A DNA stretch of 64,000 bases from Variovorax sp. J22G73 (GTDB lineage Bacteria > Pseudomonadota > Gammaproteobacteria > Burkholderiales > Burkholderiaceae_C), in NCBI RefSeq assembly GCF_030317035.1, contig NZ_JASZYK010000013.1, positions 1-64,000 on the forward strand, written 5' to 3'. Both the position numbers and the translations under genes were made by a program. Below the pieces are notes generated by a model. That model was given only the letters and a program-made list of their open reading frames with translations. It was not told the origin of the DNA and did no database searches. Shown in pieces: positions 50,552 through 58,966 of the stretch. Within the stretch, counting starts at the first letter, position 1. The number at the start of each line of letters is the position of its first letter.

Positions 50552-51592
50552 ATGGACTTCCAAACCGCATTGCTTCTCGCGCAGGACGGCGTGATCACCG
50601 GCGCCATCTACGCGCTGCTGGCCGTCGCGATCCTGCTCGTCTTCACGGTCACGCGCGTGATCTTCGTGCCGCAGGGCGAGTTCGTCGCTTTCAGCGCGCT
50701 CACCATGGCGGCGCTGCAGAACGGCAAGACGCCCGGCACGCTCTGGCTGCTGCTCGCGATGTCGGGCATCGCGGCCGCCATGGAGCTGTGGGCGGGATGG
50801 CGCGATCGCGATCGCGCCCGCATGGTGAAGGGCGTGGTGCTCTACGGCGCCTTGCCGGCCGCCCTGGCGGCCGTCGTCACCTGGTTGGTCCCGCTCGGCA
50901 TGCCACTCTTGGTGCAGGCCCTGGTGGCGATGGTCATCGTCATTCCGATGGGGCCGGTGCTTTATCGCATCGCCTTCCAGGATGTGGCACATGCCTCGGT
51001 ATTGCTGTTGCTGATCATCTCGGTTGCCGCGCACCTGGCGCTCGCGGGCGTCGGCCTGCTCGTGTTCGGGCCCGAGGGCACGCGCACGACGCCCTTCAGT
51101 GATGCGAGCTGGACCGTCGGGCCGCTGCAGGTGACCGGCCAATCGCTCTGGGTCGTCTGCGCGAGCGTGCTGGCCATCCTTGCGCTCTTCTGGTTCTTCA
51201 CCCACACCTACCGCGGCAAGGCGCTCAAGGCGACCGCGGTGAACCGCGTGGGCGCGGAGCTGATGGGCATCGGCACGACCCGTGCGGGCGCTGTGGCGTT
51301 CACGCTGGCGACCGCCATCGGTGCGCTGTCGGGACTGCTGATCGCGCCGATGACGACCATCGTCTACGACACCGGCTTCCTGATCGGCCTGAAGGGCTTC
51401 GTCGCCGCCATCATCGGTGGACTGGTCAGCTATCCGCTCGCCGCGGCGGGCGCGTTGCTGGTGGGCCTGCTCGACTCGTACTCGTCCTTCTGGGCCAGCG
51501 CCTACAAGGAGGTGATTGTCTTCACGCTGATCCTGCCGGTGCTGCTGTGGCGCTCGCTGCAATCGCCTCATGTCGAGGAGGATGAGGAATGA
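50552..51592 (+). CDS. LIV-type ABC permease (LivH)
   Basis: 346 residues, LivH family, longer than the usual 290 by an insertion around residues 55-110 (WLLLAMSGIAAAMELWAGWR, DRARMVKGVVLYGALP). Typical blocks: QDGVITGAIYALLAVAILLV, VIFVPQGEFVAFSAL, the coupling-helix block YRGKALKATAVNRVGAELMG and GFVAAIIGGLVSYPLAAAGA. Its stop overlaps the next start (ATGA). Confidence 0.92.
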   Translation: MDFQTALLLAQDGVITGAIYALLAVAILLVFTVTRVIFVPQGEFVAFSALTMAALQNGKTPGTLWLLLAMSGIAAAMELWAGWRDRDRARMVKGVVLYGALPAALAAVVTWLVPLGMPLLVQALVAMVIVIPMGPVLYRIAFQDVAHASVLLLLIISVAAHLALAGVGLLVFGPEGTRTTPFSDASWTVGPLQVTGQSLWVVCASVLAILALFWFFTHTYRGKALKATAVNRVGAELMGIGTTRAGAVAFTLATAIGALSGLLIAPMTTIVYDTGFLIGLKGFVAAIIGGLVSYPLAAAGALLVGLLDSYSSFWASAYKEVIVFTLILPVLLWRSLQSPHVEEDEE

Positions 51593-53364
51593 CGCGCCTG
51601 CGCTCCCCCCTGTTTGCACTGCTGGTGCTGCTGCTGTTGGCAGTCGGCCCGCAGCTGTTGCCCGAATCGGCAGTCACCATCCTGAACTACACCGGCCTCT
51701 ACGGCCTGGTTGCGATCGGGCTGGCCCTGTTGACTGGCATCGGCGGCATGAGTTCATTCGGCCATGCCGCATTCGTCGGCGTCGGCGCCTATGCGACCAG
51801 CTACCTCACGACCGCAGCCGGGCTCTCGCCCTGGATCGCGCTGCCGGTGGGCATCGCCGCGAGCTGCGCAATCGCGACGGTGCTCGGTGCGTTGACCCTG
51901 CGGCTGGCCGGGCACTACCTGCCGCTCAGCACCATCGCTTGGGGGCTCAGCCTGTTTTTCCTGGCCGGCAACCTCGACTTCCTCGGCGGCCACACCGGCA
52001 TCGGCAACATCCCGGTCATCACGCTGTTCACGTTCGACTTCGACAACGCCCGGCGCTTCGCCTACCTGATCTGGGCCATCGTGCTGGGCGTCGTGCTTCT
52101 CGTGCACAACATGCTGTCGTCGCGCCAGGGCCGGGCGATCCGCTGCCTGAAGGGCGGTCGTGTGATGGCCGAATCGATGGGCGTGGACATTCCGCGCACC
52201 AAGCTCATCGTTTTCGTCCTGTCGGCGGTGCTGGCTTCGGTGTCAGGCTGGCTCTACGCGCACCTGCAGCGCTTCGTGAACCCGACCCCGTTCGGCCTCG
52301 ACTACGGCATCGAGTTCCTGTTCATGGCGGTGGTGGGCGGGGCCGGCCACATCTGGGGCGCGCTGCTCGGCGCCGGGCTGATCACGGGCCTGCGCGAGAC
52401 GCTCAACGACGTGCTTCCGCGGCTGCTCGGGCAGACCGGCAATTACGAAGTGATCGTGCTGTCGGTGCTGACCATCGTCCTGTTGCAGCGCGCACCCGAG
52501 GGCCTCTGGCCTTTGATCACGCGGCGGTTCCCGGCGGGCGCTGACCCGACGGGTGCGCAGAGGCGCACGGAGCCTGCCCTCGAGCGTCGCACGCTGCCGC
52601 CGGCGGGCGAGACCCTGCTCGACGTCGAGGAGGCGACCAAGCGGTTCGGTGGCCTGGTGGCGGTGGGCCGCGTGAGCCTCACGGTCAGGAGCGGCGAGAT
52701 CCTCGCGCTGCTCGGGCCCAACGGCGCGGGCAAGAGCACGATGTTCAACCTGATCTCGGGCGTGCTGCCCGTGAGCTCGGGCACCGTACGCTTCCTCGGC
52801 AAGACGATCGACGGCCTCAATGCCCACGAGCTCGCACGCTGCGGCATGAGCCGCACCTTCCAGCACGTCAAGCTGCTGCCGCAGCTCACGGTGCTCGAGA
52901 ACGTCGCGATCGGGGCGCACCTTCGCGGCCGCGCCGGCATCCTGCGCTCGTCGCTGCACCTGGAGCGCCACGAAGAGAGCCGCCTGCTGGCCGAGGCCGC
53001 GCGGCAGCTCCATCGCGTCGGCCTGGGCGCGCACCGGCAATCGCTGGCCGGCAGCCTGCCGCTCGGCGACCAGCGCGTGGTCGAGATTGCCCGCGCGCTC
53101 GCAGCCGACCCGTGCCTGTTGCTGCTCGACGAACCGGCGGCCGGTCTGCGCCTGCAGGAGAAGCAGGCCCTCGCGGCGCTGCTGCGCAAGCTGCGCGCAG
53201 AGGGCATGGGCGTGTTGCTGGTCGAGCACGACATGGACTTCGTGATGGGGCTGGTCGACCGCATCGTGGTGATGGAGTTCGGCCAGAAGATTGCCGAAGG
53301 TCTGCCCGCGGAGATCCAGAAGAATCCGGCCGTTCTCGAGGCTTACCTGGGCAGTGTCGAATGA
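51589..53364 (+). CDS. LIV-type permease-ATPase fusion (LivM-LivG)
   Basis: 591 residues. Residues 1-310 are a LivM permease (LLTGIGGMSSFGHAAFVGVG, LRLAGHYLPLSTIAWGL, EFLFMAVVGGAGHIWGALLG). Residues about 340-590 are a LivG ATPase with Walker A GPNGAGKST, a degenerate signature (SLPLGDQRVVEIARAL in place of LSGG) and Walker B LLLLDEPAAGL. The linker is Arg/Pro-rich. The fusion makes one chain contribute a membrane and an ATPase half. It overlaps its neighbours by 4 bp on both sides. Confidence 0.93.
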   Translation: MTRLRSPLFALLVLLLLAVGPQLLPESAVTILNYTGLYGLVAIGLALLTGIGGMSSFGHAAFVGVGAYATSYLTTAAGLSPWIALPVGIAASCAIATVLGALTLRLAGHYLPLSTIAWGLSLFFLAGNLDFLGGHTGIGNIPVITLFTFDFDNARRFAYLIWAIVLGVVLLVHNMLSSRQGRAIRCLKGGRVMAESMGVDIPRTKLIVFVLSAVLASVSGWLYAHLQRFVNPTPFGLDYGIEFLFMAVVGGAGHIWGALLGAGLITGLRETLNDVLPRLLGQTGNYEVIVLSVLTIVLLQRAPEGLWPLITRRFPAGADPTGAQRRTEPALERRTLPPAGETLLDVEEATKRFGGLVAVGRVSLTVRSGEILALLGPNGAGKSTMFNLISGVLPVSSGTVRFLGKTIDGLNAHELARCGMSRTFQHVKLLPQLTVLENVAIGAHLRGRAGILRSSLHLERHEESRLLAEAARQLHRVGLGAHRQSLAGSLPLGDQRVVEIARALAADPCLLLLDEPAAGLRLQEKQALAALLRKLRAEGMGVLLVEHDMDFVMGLVDRIVVMEFGQKIAEGLPAEIQKNPAVLEAYLGSVE

Positions 53365-54119
53365 GAGTTCGAGAACCGTCAGACGGTGAAGTCGCAACCC
53401 TTCTTGAAGTGCGAGGCCTGAACGTGGCCTACGGCAAGGTCGACGCGCTGCTTGGCGCGACGCTGCGCGTGAACGCGGGGCAGATCGTCACCGTGATCGG
53501 CCCGAACGGTGCCGGCAAGACCACCATGCTCGCCGCGATCATGGGGCAGCTGGGCTGCAGTGGTGAGGTGAACTTCCTCGGCAGAAGCCAGGCAGGCGTC
53601 AAGGTCGAGCGGCGGGTCGCGGCCGGAATGAGCCTGGTGCCGGAGCGCCGTGAGCTGTTCGGCACCATGAGCATCGAGGACAACCTGCTGATGGGCGCCT
53701 ATGCGCGCCATAGCCAGGGCCTGCGCGACCACCGCGAGACGATGGACGAAGTGTTCAGGCGCTTCCCGCGCCTGAAGGAGCGGCGCGGGCAACTCGCCAA
53801 CACGCTTTCTGGCGGCGAGCGCGCGATGCTGGTGCTCGGGCGAGCCTTGATGGGCAAGCCCCGGGTGCTGCTGCTCGACGAACCCAGCCTCGGCCTCGCG
53901 CCGCTCGTGGTTCGCGAGGTGTTCCGCATCATCGCGGACCTCCGCCGCAGCGGCGTGGCCATCCTGCTGGTGGAGCAGAACGCGCGCGCCGCGCTGCAGG
54001 TAAGTGACCACGGCTATGTGCTCGAGACCGGGACCATCGTGCTGGACGGCCCAAGCGCCGCGCTCGCGGAGGACCCGCGCGTGGCCGCGACCTACCTCGG
54101 TGGCGCGGGCCGGCATTGA
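53361..54119 (+). CDS. LIV-type ABC ATPase (LivF)
   Basis: 252 residues. Walker A GPNGAGKTT, Q-loop region MSLVPERRELFGTMSIEDNL, intact signature LSGGERAMLVLG, Walker B VLLLDEPSLG and the H-loop replaced by the LivF-typical EQNARAAL. Its intact signature complements the degenerate one in the LivG half of the preceding protein. The ATG overlaps the previous stop. It completes the importer: binding protein, LivH, LivM-LivG and LivF. Confidence 0.93.
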   Translation: MRVREPSDGEVATLLEVRGLNVAYGKVDALLGATLRVNAGQIVTVIGPNGAGKTTMLAAIMGQLGCSGEVNFLGRSQAGVKVERRVAAGMSLVPERRELFGTMSIEDNLLMGAYARHSQGLRDHRETMDEVFRRFPRLKERRGQLANTLSGGERAMLVLGRALMGKPRVLLLDEPSLGLAPLVVREVFRIIADLRRSGVAILLVEQNARAALQVSDHGYVLETGTIVLDGPSAALAEDPRVAATYLGGAGRH

Positions 54120-54165
54120 CGGCGCCGCGCCTGTTCACCCGATCCCTTCAACGACAGCCTTTGAA

Positions 54166-55293
54166 ATGACCGCCTTGTATCACCCATCCCATGCCCCATT
54201 GGCCGGACCGCTCCTCGATCGGCGTTCGATCCTCCTCGCGACCGGTGCAGTCGCCGTGTCCGGCTTAGCATGGGGCATGACTGTTCCCGCATTGGCCTCG
54301 CGCACCTTCGGCACGCCGCGCCACACCACGCACTACCTCGAGTCGGGGCCAGCCGACGGGCCGCTCATGATCTTCCTCCATGGGTGGCCTGGCATCGGGC
54401 TGATCTGGCATGCGCAGATGGATGCGTTCGCGGCCGAGGGCTGGCACTGCGTGGCGCCGGACCTGCGCGGCTACGGCGGCTCTTCGGCTCCTGCGGCCAA
54501 CGATGCCTACACCATGGAAGCCATCGTGGCGGACATGACCGAGCTGCACGACCACCTGGGCGGCAAGCCTGCGGTATGGGTCGGCCACGACTGGGGTGCG
54601 GCCGTGGTGGGCGCGCTGGCCGCGCATCATCCCCGGCGCAGCCGCGGCGTGGTGCTGACCTCGCTCGCGTACTTTCCGGAGGCGTTCGCGCTGCCCACGC
54701 TTGTTCCGCTGGTGGACCGCACGCTCTATCCGGCCGACACCTATCCCGACGGGCAATGGGACTACTACCGCTACTACACGACGAATTTCGCGTCGGCCGT
54801 GGCCGATCTCGATGCCGACCCGGCGGCCTCGCTGGCCTCGGTGTACCGGTCCGGCAACCCGGCCGCCATGGGCAAGGTGTCGCCGTCGGCGATGGTCACG
54901 CGCAACGGCGGGCGTTACGGCGCCGCGCACCGTGCCCCCGCGATGGCGCCTGACCCGGCGCTGTGGCCGGCGGCGGACTTCGATGCGCTGGTGCAGGCCT
55001 TCAAGGCCCATGGCTTCGGTCCCGTGAGCGCCTGGTACACGAACGGCGACGCCAACATCGCCCATGCCCGGCGCGCGCCCGACCATGGCCGCCTGTCGCA
55101 GCCGGTGCTCTACATCAACGGCGACTGGGATGCCATCTGCAGCATCGCGGGGAACCGCCAGGGCGACCCGATGCGCGCCGCGTGCCCCGACCTGACGGAG
55201 ACCAGCCTGCCGGCCGGGCACTGGCTGCCGCTCGAGCGCAAGGCGGAGCACGTCGCGGCGATCCGCAGCTGGCTGCGTGCCAAGAAACTCTGA
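54166..55293 (+). CDS. Exported alpha/beta hydrolase (epoxide-hydrolase-like)
   Basis: 375 residues. The N-terminus has a twin-arginine-type signal (LLDRRSILLATGAVAVSGLA). The hydrolase fold has the oxyanion block FLHGWPGIGLIWHAQMDAFA, the epoxide-hydrolase-like PDLRGYGGSS and the nucleophile elbow WVGHDWGAAVVGAL, where the nucleophile is Asp (GHDWG) as in epoxide hydrolases and dehalogenases. The histidine is in LPAGHWLPLERKAEHV. It would act outside the cytoplasm, before uptake. The start is the ATG at 54166; it follows livF by 46 bp. Confidence 0.87.
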   Translation: MTALYHPSHAPLAGPLLDRRSILLATGAVAVSGLAWGMTVPALASRTFGTPRHTTHYLESGPADGPLMIFLHGWPGIGLIWHAQMDAFAAEGWHCVAPDLRGYGGSSAPAANDAYTMEAIVADMTELHDHLGGKPAVWVGHDWGAAVVGALAAHHPRRSRGVVLTSLAYFPEAFALPTLVPLVDRTLYPADTYPDGQWDYYRYYTTNFASAVADLDADPAASLASVYRSGNPAAMGKVSPSAMVTRNGGRYGAAHRAPAMAPDPALWPAADFDALVQAFKAHGFGPVSAWYTNGDANIAHARRAPDHGRLSQPVLYINGDWDAICSIAGNRQGDPMRAACPDLTETSLPAGHWLPLERKAEHVAAIRSWLRAKKL

Positions 55294-55336
55294 GCGCGAA
55301 GCAGGCGCCGGCTGTTGGCGGGAGTCTTGCCGGGGC

Positions 55337-56191
55337 TCACCCCGTGCGCAACTTCGACTCGCTCTGCGCGATCGCCACTTCGATCTCGGATGCGGCGTCG
55401 CGCAGTTGCGCGAGGAACTTCTTCGCGAGCTGGTCGGGGCTCGTCGCCCGCGTGATGGCAACCACGTTGATGCATGCCAGCACCGCCCCCTGCTTGTTCG
55501 TCACCGGCACCGCGATGGCCGCCACCTTCTTGTCCGCCGACCATTCGCCATGGTTGGCGCCGTAGCCGTCGCGCTGGGTCCGCAGCATGATCTGCTTGAA
55601 GGTCGCGAGCGAGATCAACGGCACTTCGCCGGCCTCGTACTTGCTCGCGATCAGGTCGAGGATGCGGTCGCGTGTGGAAGCGTTCGAGAACGCCAGGTAG
55701 GCGCGGCCCATCGACGTCATGAGCATCGGCAGCCGCCGGCCCAGTGTGCGCCGGTGGAACGACAGAGGGCTCTGGTGGTGCGTGGCCGCGCGAATGACCA
55801 TGGTGTCTTCCTGCGGCGTGGCCAGCGAGCAGGGCCAGGTGATGCGCGCTGAGAGCTCGTCCAGGATCGGCGCGGCCAGTTCGGCCACATGGTCGTAGGT
55901 GGTGAAGGCGTCGCCCCAGCGCTTCAGTTCTGCCGTGAGGAAGTAGGCGCCGTCGTCCTCGGAAGACTGCACGAGCCCTTCGAGCACCAGCGTCTCGAGC
56001 AGCCGCCGCACCGTGGTGCGGTGGATGTCGGTGCGCGCGCTCAGTTCGGGAATCTGGGCGCGCCCGTCCGCGCAATCGCACAGGGCGCGCAGGATCGCGA
56101 GGCCGCGAGACAGGCCCTGGACGTGCTTGTAGACAGAGGAGTCGGGGGAGGAATCGTTGGCGGGCATGGCGGTCGGAATGGCAGAACCCAT
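55337..56191 (-). CDS. IclR-family transcriptional regulator
   Basis: 284 residues from the ATG at 56191. N-terminal winged helix VYKHVQGLSRGLAILRALCD then GRAQIPELSARTDIHRTTVR and RLLETLVLEGLVQSSEDDGA. The effector domain has LGRRLPMLMTSMGRAYLAFS and KKVAAIAVPVTNKQGAVLAC. It resembles MhpR/HpcR-type regulators, which activate aromatic catabolic operons on binding the aromatic acid. It is divergent from the meta-cleavage operon. An 18-bp symmetrical site lies in the shared intergenic DNA and recurs upstream of the two other operons of the island. Confidence 0.92.
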   Translation of the reverse strand: MGSAIPTAMPANDSSPDSSVYKHVQGLSRGLAILRALCDCADGRAQIPELSARTDIHRTTVRRLLETLVLEGLVQSSEDDGAYFLTAELKRWGDAFTTYDHVAELAAPILDELSARITWPCSLATPQEDTMVIRAATHHQSPLSFHRRTLGRRLPMLMTSMGRAYLAFSNASTRDRILDLIASKYEAGEVPLISLATFKQIMLRTQRDGYGANHGEWSADKKVAAIAVPVTNKQGAVLACINVVAITRATSPDQLAKKFLAQLRDAASEIEVAIAQSESKLRTG

Positions 56192-56246
56192 GAACCGATT
56201 GTGCGGCGGTCGGCTGCGAACTTCCACCTTTGCCGCCGCGCGCGAA

Positions 56247-56270
56247 GCGTTCGTGCACCCAGTGCACAAC
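56247..56270. promoter_or_regulatory. IclR-type operator, copy 3
   Basis: GCGTTCGTGCACCCAGTGCACAAC, spaced between the divergent iclR (56 bp away) and mhpC-like gene (70 bp away). Its 18-bp core is identical to the copy at 48728. The GTGCAC-N3-GTGCAC character and placement fit an IclR-family activator. Confidence 0.78.
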
Positions 56271-56339
56271 CCGTTCGAAGTCGTTGGCGTGCAGCGAGGC
56301 CGCGCCGAGACTCGGTCGCACTTGAACCAAACCGACCTC

Positions 56340-57218
56340 ATGACCGCCTCAACTTCGCCCCCCTTCTCCAGCGTCTGGAGTGATCTCCACGGCGTGCCCT
56401 TCACGCAAGGCTATCTCGACGCAGGGGGCATCCGCACCCGCTACCTCAGCGCGGGCGACCCTGGCCAGCCACTGCTGTTGTTGCTGCACGGTGTCGGTGG
56501 GCATGCGGAGGCCTATGTGCGCAATCTGGCGGCCCACGGCAAACACTTCTGGACCGTCGCGATCGACCTGCTGGGCCACGGCTGGACCGACAAGCCTGAT
56601 GTCGACTACCGGCTGCGCCATTACGCGCAGCACCTGCACGACGTGCTAGCGGCCCTGGGCCGCAAGAAGGCGCATCTTTCGGGCGAGTCGCTCGGCGGTT
56701 GGCTGGCGGCCTGGATGGCGGTGCACCACCCCGAGGTGGTCGAACGGCTGGTGCTCAACACGGCGGCCGGCTGGACCGCGCATCCGGAGGTGATGACGCG
56801 CCTCAAGACGATCTCGACCGCCGCGGCCGAAGACCCGTCGTGGGAGCGCATCCGCGCCCGCATCGAGTTCCTGATGTACGACAAGGCCATGGTGACGGAC
56901 GATTTGATCGAGACGCGACGTGCCATCTATGCGCAGCCCGGCTTCGTACGGACGATGCAGCACATCATGTGCCTGCAGGAGATGGTGGTACGGCGCGAGG
57001 ACATGATCACGGCCGACCAGTACCGCTCGATCGTAGCGCCTTCGCTCGTGGTGTGGACCTCGCACGACCCGACCGCGACGCCCGCCGAAGGCCGGCAGAT
57101 CGCCGAAATGATCCCCGACAGCCGCTATGTCGTCATGAACGAGTGCGGCCATTGGCCTCAGTATGAAAACGCGAACGAGTTCAACCGCGTCCACCTCGAC
57201 TTCCTGCGGGGTGGCTGA
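56340..57218 (+). CDS. mhpC: Meta-cleavage product hydrolase (MhpC-like)
   Basis: 292 residues. An alpha/beta hydrolase with LLLLLHGVGGHAEAYVRNLA, VAIDLLGHGWTDKPD, the nucleophile elbow LSGESLGGWLAAWMA (Ser117) and the late histidine in NECGHWPQYENA. It should cleave the C-C bond of the ring-fission product to 2-hydroxypenta-2,4-dienoate plus an acid. It opens the catabolic operon and is followed 3 bp later by mhpD. Active residues are intact, unlike the hydrolase pseudogene at 5.4 kb. Confidence 0.88.
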   Translation: MTASTSPPFSSVWSDLHGVPFTQGYLDAGGIRTRYLSAGDPGQPLLLLLHGVGGHAEAYVRNLAAHGKHFWTVAIDLLGHGWTDKPDVDYRLRHYAQHLHDVLAALGRKKAHLSGESLGGWLAAWMAVHHPEVVERLVLNTAAGWTAHPEVMTRLKTISTAAAEDPSWERIRARIEFLMYDKAMVTDDLIETRRAIYAQPGFVRTMQHIMCLQEMVVRREDMITADQYRSIVAPSLVVWTSHDPTATPAEGRQIAEMIPDSRYVVMNECGHWPQYENANEFNRVHLDFLRGG

Positions 57219-57221
57219 GCA

Positions 57222-58013
57222 ATGGACGCCCTTCAAAACGACCTGGCGCAGCGCCTGCGTGCGGCCCGCGACACCGGCGTGCCGATCGCGCCGATCCGGG
57301 ACCTCGTCGGCGTCGCGGATGTCGACGCGGCTTACGCGATCCAGGACATCAACACGCGCGATGCCATCGCATCCGGCAGGCGGCTGACCGGCCGCAAGAT
57401 CGGGTTGACATCGCTCGCCGTGCAGAAGCAGCTGGGCGTCTCGCAGCCGGATTTCGGCATGCTCTTCGCAGACATGCAGGTGGGCGAGGGCGAGCCCATC
57501 GCGATGCAGCGCTTGCAGCAGCCGAAGATCGAGGCCGAGATTGCGCTGATCCTCGGGCAAGACCTCACTGGCGACGAGCTCACGATGGCCGACGTGCTGC
57601 GGGCCACCGCGTATGTGCTGCCCGCGCTCGAGATTGTCGGCAGCCGCATCGCGAACTGGAACATCGGCATCGTCGACACCATCGCGGACAACGCCTCGGC
57701 AGGCCTGTTCGTGCTCGGCGGCCCGGCGCACGGCGTGGCCGGCCTCGACATGAAGGACGCGGCCATGGTCATGACGCGCAACGGCGAGACGGTGTCCACG
57801 GGCTCGGGTGCAGCCTGCCTCGGCCACCCGCTCAACGCGGCGACCTGGCTCGCGCGCGAGATGGTCAGGCGCCGCCGGCCGCTGCGTGCGGGCGACATCG
57901 TGCTCACCGGCGCGCTCGGGCCCATGGTGCCGGTGCAACCGGGAGACCGCTTCGTCGCCACGGTCGAAGGCCTGGGCACGGTCGAGGCGCTTTTTTCTGG
58001 GGCCTCGGCATGA
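57222..58013 (+). CDS. mhpD: 2-keto-4-pentenoate hydratase
   Basis: 263 residues. Fumarylacetoacetate-hydrolase-like fold with GRKIGLTSLAVQKQLGVSQP, DFGMLFADMQ, the metal-binding PKIEAEIALILGQDL (two glutamates) and LPALEIVGSRI. It hydrates 2-hydroxypenta-2,4-dienoate to 4-hydroxy-2-oxovalerate. The stop overlaps the mhpF start by 4 bp. Confidence 0.93.
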   Translation: MDALQNDLAQRLRAARDTGVPIAPIRDLVGVADVDAAYAIQDINTRDAIASGRRLTGRKIGLTSLAVQKQLGVSQPDFGMLFADMQVGEGEPIAMQRLQQPKIEAEIALILGQDLTGDELTMADVLRATAYVLPALEIVGSRIANWNIGIVDTIADNASAGLFVLGGPAHGVAGLDMKDAAMVMTRNGETVSTGSGAACLGHPLNAATWLAREMVRRRRPLRAGDIVLTGALGPMVPVQPGDRFVATVEGLGTVEALFSGASA

Positions 58014-58966
58014 GCAGGGTCAAGGCTGCCATCATCGGCTCCGGCAACATCGGCAGCGACCTGATGTTCAAGATCATGCGGCATGCCGAGCACCTCGAGA
58101 TGGGTGCGATGGTCGGCATCGATCCGACCTCGGACGGGCTGCAGCGCGCCGCGCGTTTGGGCGCCGCAACCACCGCAGACGGCATCGAGGGCCTTCTGCG
58201 CCTGCCGGTGTTCGACGAGATCGACGTGGTGTTCGACGCGACCTCCGCGGGCGCCCATGCCGGGCACGACGCGCTGCTGCAACGGCACGGCATCCAGGTC
58301 ATCGACCTCACGCCGGCCGCCATCGGCCCCTTCGTCATTCCCGCGATCAACCTCGAACGCGAGCATGCGAGCAACATGAACATGGTGACCTGCGGCGGGC
58401 AGGCGACCATCCCGATGATCGCGGCGGTGTCGCAGGTCGCCCGGGTGTTCTACGGCGAGATCGTGGCGAGCATCTCGAGCAAGTCGGCCGGGCCCGGCAC
58501 GCGCGCGAACATCGACGAGTTCACCGAGACGACCGCGCGCGCCATCGAGGCCCTCGGCGGTGCCGAACGCGGCAAGGCCATCATCGTGCTCAACCCGGCC
58601 GAGCCGCCGCTCATCATGCGGGACACCGTCTTCGTGCTGTCCGAGGACGCTGACCGCGCCGCGATCGAAAACAGCATCGCCGACATGGTGGCCCGGGTGC
58701 AGTCGTACGTGCCGGGCTACCGGCTGAAGCAACAGGTGCAGTTCGAAGCCGTTGCGGCTGACCGTCCGGTGAACATTCCGGGTGTCGGGCTGCGGCACGG
58801 CCTGAAGACCTCGGTGTTCCTGGAGGTCGAAGGGGCCGCGCACTACCTGCCGGCCTACGCCGGCAACCTGGACATCATGACCTCGGCGGCCGTCGCCTGC
58901 GGCGACCGGATGGCGCGTCGGCGCATCGAGGCCGGCATCGCGCGCCGACGGGGGAACCAGCCATGA
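58010..58966 (+). CDS. mhpF: Acetaldehyde dehydrogenase (acylating)
   Basis: 318 residues. Cofactor loop IIGSGNIGSDLMFKIM at the start, active-site Cys128 in NMVTCGGQATIPM, and SISSKSAGPGTRANIDEFTE. It converts acetaldehyde to acetyl-CoA with NAD and CoA, and in known systems is channelled from the aldolase, whose gene it overlaps by 4 bp. Confidence 0.95.
   Translation: MSRVKAAIIGSGNIGSDLMFKIMRHAEHLEMGAMVGIDPTSDGLQRAARLGAATTADGIEGLLRLPVFDEIDVVFDATSAGAHAGHDALLQRHGIQVIDLTPAAIGPFVIPAINLEREHASNMNMVTCGGQATIPMIAAVSQVARVFYGEIVASISSKSAGPGTRANIDEFTETTARAIEALGGAERGKAIIVLNPAEPPLIMRDTVFVLSEDADRAAIENSIADMVARVQSYVPGYRLKQQVQFEAVAADRPVNIPGVGLRHGLKTSVFLEVEGAAHYLPAYAGNLDIMTSAAVACGDRMARRRIEAGIARRRGNQP

Noticed and set aside
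50279..51619. 446-codon minus-strand frame opposite livH
   Set aside because: His/Arg/Gln-rich shadow of a hydrophobic permease.
51589..53364. LivM-LivG fusion as a novelty
   Set aside because: Permease-ATPase fusions of this kind occur widely in beta-proteobacterial LIV-type systems; noted as a feature but not as new.
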